From positions 806,001 to 870,000 of the forward strand of contig SAXG01000003.1 of the NCBI GenBank assembly GCA_012932865.1: a stretch of 64,000 bases of DNA. The letters run 5' to 3'. The DNA comes from Amylostereum areolatum. Taxonomy: Eukaryota; Basidiomycota; Agaricomycetes; Russulales; Stereaceae. The position numbers and the translations under genes are program-made. The notes under the pieces were generated by a model, which did no database searches, was not told the origin of the DNA, and was given only the letters and a program-made list of their open reading frames with translations. Positions 60,648-64,000 of this stretch are shown piece after piece (position 1 is the stretch's first letter; every line of letters begins with the position of its first letter).

Positions 60648-60824
60648 ACGACTATACACAGGACGGCATTGCGATCTAGCATACGACTATGATACATGAC
60701 ATGGGTATAATATCTGTACAACTTCGGGGTGTAAATTACTAGACTGGTGCACGGCGATGAATGCTTATAGATTTAGAATTGCGAGTCTAGGGTATGAGAG
60801 GGAAGGAGGATGTGCTGAACGGGT

Positions 60825-61806
60825 CTATGCGGAGGGTTCGTCCCAGTCACGAAGGCCAAGCTGGGCGCGAATGGCAGCGGACTGAGAGGGCTTGAGTTCT
60901 TTGAAGGCCAGCGCGTGGGAGGGACCTTTGGTGGCCATAGACGGATGATCGCGATCGAAGAGGGCGGAAGCGGTTTGGGAGAGCATGGAGGACTGGGTGG
61001 CGAGTGCGGCAAAGGAGGACGTCGAATCGTGATATCTGAAACGGAAGGTGGGTATGGGGCTAACGCGTGGATCCGGCGAGGCTAAACTTACAGTCTGAAA
61101 GGTATGACGGGTGAGGGTGAGGGAATGACAACAGATGTGAGGAGATGGACGACGGACCTGAAAGCTTCTTTGTTCAGACAATCGTGATCCTTGACGTCGT
61201 CGAGGGCGTGCTTTTTAAAGGCAGCCTTGATGAAATGAAGAACGTCATAGACGTGGTGTTCTTTGGGCCTGGGACGGGTCAGGATGTGGGTTGGGTGGGG
61301 AGCGGTGGGGGAGCAGACCTCCAGGGACGGAAGCGAGGAGCGAGGTTGAAGAGGCCGTCCTGTTGGGAGACGAGGGGATGGAAGACGTCTGTTATGAAGT
61401 GAACGACGGGGGGACGGTCCGGGTATTCGGGTGGGAAAGTGAGGCGAAGTTTGAGGATGGCGTCGGCGTAGTAGCCTGCGGAGACGGGTGAGTACGAGAC
61501 GGGAATGGAAAGTGCGATGGACATACCTTGATGAACGAAGAGAACGAGGTCCCACACGGAGTTGTCGTCAGTGTTGGGGAGGACATACATGCCGAGGGGA
61601 CAATGGGCTTCATAGCGTAGAGAAGCGTACTCGAAAGCGATGGCGGCACGAGAGACGGTGGAGAGGATGGGATCCGATTTGGGGGGCAATACCTTGGATG
61701 GACGCCTGGGATATTGTTGGAGGCGATCTACGGGAGAAGGAAGGAGAGAGCCGCCGAGCATGCTCTGAACATGAACGGACATCAAGTTGGACGGTTTCCT
61801 ACTCAT
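60825..61806 (-). CDS. Ubiquitin-conjugating enzyme-like protein without catalytic cysteine (AKTIP/FTS-like)
   Basis: The start at 61806 (MSRKPSNLMSVHVQSM) is preferred; an in-frame ATG at 61905 would add a Cys-rich leader. The UBC-like fold appears as FEYASLRYEAHCPLGMYVLP, VWDLVLFVHQG, then after an intron GYYADAILKLRLTFPPEYPD, PPVVHFITDVFHPLV, and a helix FIKAAFKKHALDDV. The region where E2s keep their active Cys reads as a Leu/Asn/Pro stretch with no Cys, as in AKTIP/FTS proteins, which act with Hook proteins in endosome-dynein transport. A long tail follows, ending LGLRDWDEPSA. The role is inferred from fold and family only. Introns are GT-AG. Confidence 0.78.
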
Positions 61807-62067
61807 CGTTGCAGTCTGCAGGCGCAGGCAGGCGCAGCACGGAGTGGACTCGTCGAAGATGGAATCGGCGTCCGCGGGCCGTCGGGACAACCGGAATCTC
61901 TCCATCCGCGATTCCCCGAGCCTGGCTGGTCCATCGGCCTCCGCGCTCCTCCTCCGACTTCCGAGTCCAACCAGTCCACTTATAAATCTTGCCTCTCTTT
62001 CCTCACTCCCTCTCCATCACCACTCCACCCCTCACTCACTCACTCGCTCACTCCCTCTCCGCACATC
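61807..62067. promoter_or_regulatory. Divergent promoter region with a TATA box for the RCF2-like gene
   Basis: 261 bp between two start codons. TATAAAT at 61981-61987 lies about 80 bp upstream of the plus-strand ATG at 62068, followed by a CT-rich leader (CACTCACTCACTCGCTCACTC), as is common in highly expressed fungal genes. Confidence 0.5.
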
Positions 62068-62895
62068 ATGAAGGTCAACGTCAGCCAGGAAGAACTCGAC
62101 GGCCTCCACCAAGCTACCGTTCGCGGCGCCATCGAGGGCGTTGTCGGCGGTCTCGCCCTCTCCATCCCCGCCTCCCTCTACGCCCAACGCAGAATACCCG
62201 CATATCGCGCTCTTCCCATCCAGGCCAAGGCATTCGCCGTTCGTCCTTGTTGTCGGTCCCCGTCTTCGCCATCCAAACCGAGCGTCGTACTGTAGAATTC
62301 GACGAAGCTCACAACTGGTACGTCATCTCCCTATCTACGTCACATCCAATCGCTCACTGTCCTCTTCTCTCGTGTTTGCAGGAAGGGTGCATCTGTCGAC
62401 CTCCTCGCGAAGCGCAGATCGGATAAAGAGGCTTCTTTCGAGCGTCTCTCGACCGTCGGACGTCTGCGGCAGTGGGCTATCGAGAACCAGTACAAGGTTA
62501 TCCTCGGTTCATGGGCAGCTAGCATGGCCGTCGCTGGTACCCTCATCATGCGCGACAGGTTTGTCTTTATCTCTTACTCCATCCTGCAGAGATGCTCACC
62601 GATCTCGCACGCAGACATCAGTCAACCTCTCAAAAGATCGTTCAGGCCCGTATGTGGGCTCAGGGTCTTACTATCGGCATCCTCATCGGCGCTGGCATCC
62701 TCACCCACTTCTCAACGTGAGGAGGCCGCCAAACATCATGTTGTTGATCATTCGTGGCGCGACCTGGTACGTCACCTTTGAACCCACCTCCACTTCCGAC
62801 CGTATCTGACCCCTCATTTCCTCGTACAGCTCGAAGCGGAAGCGCGCGAGGAGGAGCAGCGCAAAATCCCCAAACTGGCACCCCAGTCCCTATAG
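62068..62895 (+). CDS. RCF2-like respiratory supercomplex factor with HIG1 domain
   Basis: The start at 62068 (MKVNVSQEELDGLHQATVRG) is followed by two hydrophobic segments (GAIEGVVGGLALSIPASLYA and a VLVVGPVFAIQ region), then a linker and a HIG1 domain: YKVILGSWAASMAVAGTLIM and MWAQGLTIGILIGAGILTH. It ends REEEQRKIPKLAPQSL. HIG1 proteins of the Rcf1/Rcf2 type sit in the mitochondrial inner membrane and tune cytochrome c oxidase and supercomplexes. To keep the conserved sequence, the frame must gain one base at about 62236, at about 62265 (CCCC) and again near 62712. A small exon edge at about 62320 (EAHN-WKGAS) is a normal GT-AG intron. Confidence 0.78.
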
Positions 62896-63127
62896 AGTCA
62901 TTTCGCCTAGACCTGTAGACCTGCGCTATAATTACACGCCTATTCTATTGGTCGTTTTTCACGACCTCGCACGAACACAGCTATCGCACGGACACTTCGA
63001 GTTATCCCCCATGTAGTCATATAGTCGTACAAGCACCTAATTGTATTCATGAACTTTTTCTCGCCCACATTGGACTCGTTTCGATCGATCACAAACCAAG
63101 ATCACAAACCCACTACTCGATTTTTGT

Positions 63128-64000
63128 TCAGTAAGTAAAGTTTTCCTCGTGCAGGTGCACCGTCGGCCCTCCGCGAAGGACATCGAGACTCGCATTGAGC
63201 GAGTTCACCGCCGCACGCGCGTCCATCACGAGCTCAACCGGGCCAGACACTGACAATACCAGAGGCAACGTCAGTGACCTGTATCAAAGCGTACCACAAC
63301 GCGAACATACCATCGACGGATACAGGGACCCTCAGCGCGTGCGATCTCTTCCGCCACGAGCCTGCGCACGTCAGGACGGCCTTTCACGGGGATGACCCCG
63401 AGTCCACCCAACTCCGCCTTGGATTGTTTCGCGTCGACGTCGCCGCTCTCGGGCGTCACCCGCCCCGGACCCACCGCATCCTTCTCCAGAACGGCTGGCG
63501 GCGAGGAGGACGGCGACGAGCGCGTGACGAAGATGCTGATGTCAAGGGACAGTGCGGGAGGTGCGGTCGCGATGGCGTCGCTCAGGGCAGTAGAGATCCA
63601 TTCGATGCGTTCTGGTTGAAAGTATGGGTCAGAACGCGCGAAGGGAAGAGATGAGAGCGCACATACCTTCGGAGGGGACAGCCCATATAAAGTGAATGCG
63701 TTTCGAGAGCGCCTTGCCCGCGGAGGCACGTCTAGGGAACGTCCAGGTCAGTTTGTAGTGAGTGTCACCAGCTCACTGGTCACTCACTGTACCAAGTCGA
63801 GCAAGAGTGGGAGCGTGTACGTGACACCGGTGCCGCCTGTCCAACTCAAAACTTAAGTAGAGATCGGCAAGAAGCAGACAGGACGACATACCAGCCACCA
63901 AAACTGACGTCCTGTACGGTCCCAAGTCTGGGGGCATCCCGTATGGTCCGTCTATGTATGCTCGGAACTGAGTGTCGCCATGTTCCTGAGCGAGGTTTAA
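63128..64000 (-). CDS. Ferric/cupric reductase-like membrane protein, C-terminal part (5' end outside window)
   Basis: The minus-strand exons read SVLVAG joined across an intron to GTGVTYTLPLLLDLV, the NAD(P)H-binding glycine motif of FRE-type flavocytochromes. They continue through LSSLPFARSDPYFQPERIEW and LDISIFVTRSS to VPVSVDVSGPVELVMD and the C-terminal HLHEENFTY, an aromatic end typical of NADPH oxidase/FRE proteins. Such enzymes reduce extracellular Fe(III) or Cu(II) before uptake, which fits functionally with the copper ATPase nearby, although the two are not adjacent. One extra G in GAGGGTCC at about 63337 breaks the frame. The heme-binding membrane part lies beyond the window. Confidence 0.82.

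Overview
The window looks like nuclear DNA of a filamentous basidiomycete, most likely an Agaricomycete. Genes are close together on both strands, are split by many 50-60 bp GT-AG introns, and encode fungal proteins: a heme-thiolate peroxygenase, Dal5/Tna1-type MFS permeases, an IQGAP, a ferric reductase and an HDEL-tailed ER Hsp90. Exon models below were built by hand from splice sites and reading frame. Family names come from recognised motifs, not from database searches.

Layout. 1-7.4 kb: a partial gene with a mitochondrial-type N-terminus, YOS1 (ER-Golgi transport), a GILT-like thiol reductase, MIX23, a C2H2-type zinc-finger gene and a putative ribonucleotide reductase inhibitor. 8.7-19.2 kb: a kelch/membrane protein, a long Ser/Pro-rich protein of unknown function, and GRP94. 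21.1-28.0 kb: a second copy of the zinc-finger gene, a WW/FF-domain protein and a short peroxygenase. 28.5-37.4 kb: two tandem MFS permeases that share a GC-AG intron, then an acyl-CoA synthetase ending in the peroxisomal signal SKL. 37.6-40.2 kb: a nest of three DNA transposon copies. 40.5-51.7 kb: IQGAP and gamma-tubulin complex component GCP3, the latter carrying a further transposon copy in an intron. 51.8-64 kb: a copper P-type ATPase, a VIP1-type inositol pyrophosphate kinase with an inverted fragment of itself upstream, an AKTIP-like E2 variant, an RCF2-like protein and the end of a ferric reductase.

The clearest novelty is a non-autonomous TIR transposon, 1130 bp long in all three copies, present at 37974-40235 (interrupted), 38838-39967 and 47711-48840. 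One copy sits inside another in the opposite orientation, so the host copy shows the empty site and proves a TA target duplication. The third copy landed on the TA of an intron's TTAG acceptor in GCP3 and recreated a TAG. A 388 bp MITE with Tc1-like ends lies beside the nest and shares its flanking TA.

Several conserved genes (IQGAP, RCF2-like, one MFS, VIP1, copper ATPase, ferric reductase, Ser/Pro-rich gene) show single-base frame breaks. Every one I resolved is a shift of the same sign (one extra base), mostly at or next to short homopolymers. This looks more like insertion-type sequence error than gene decay.
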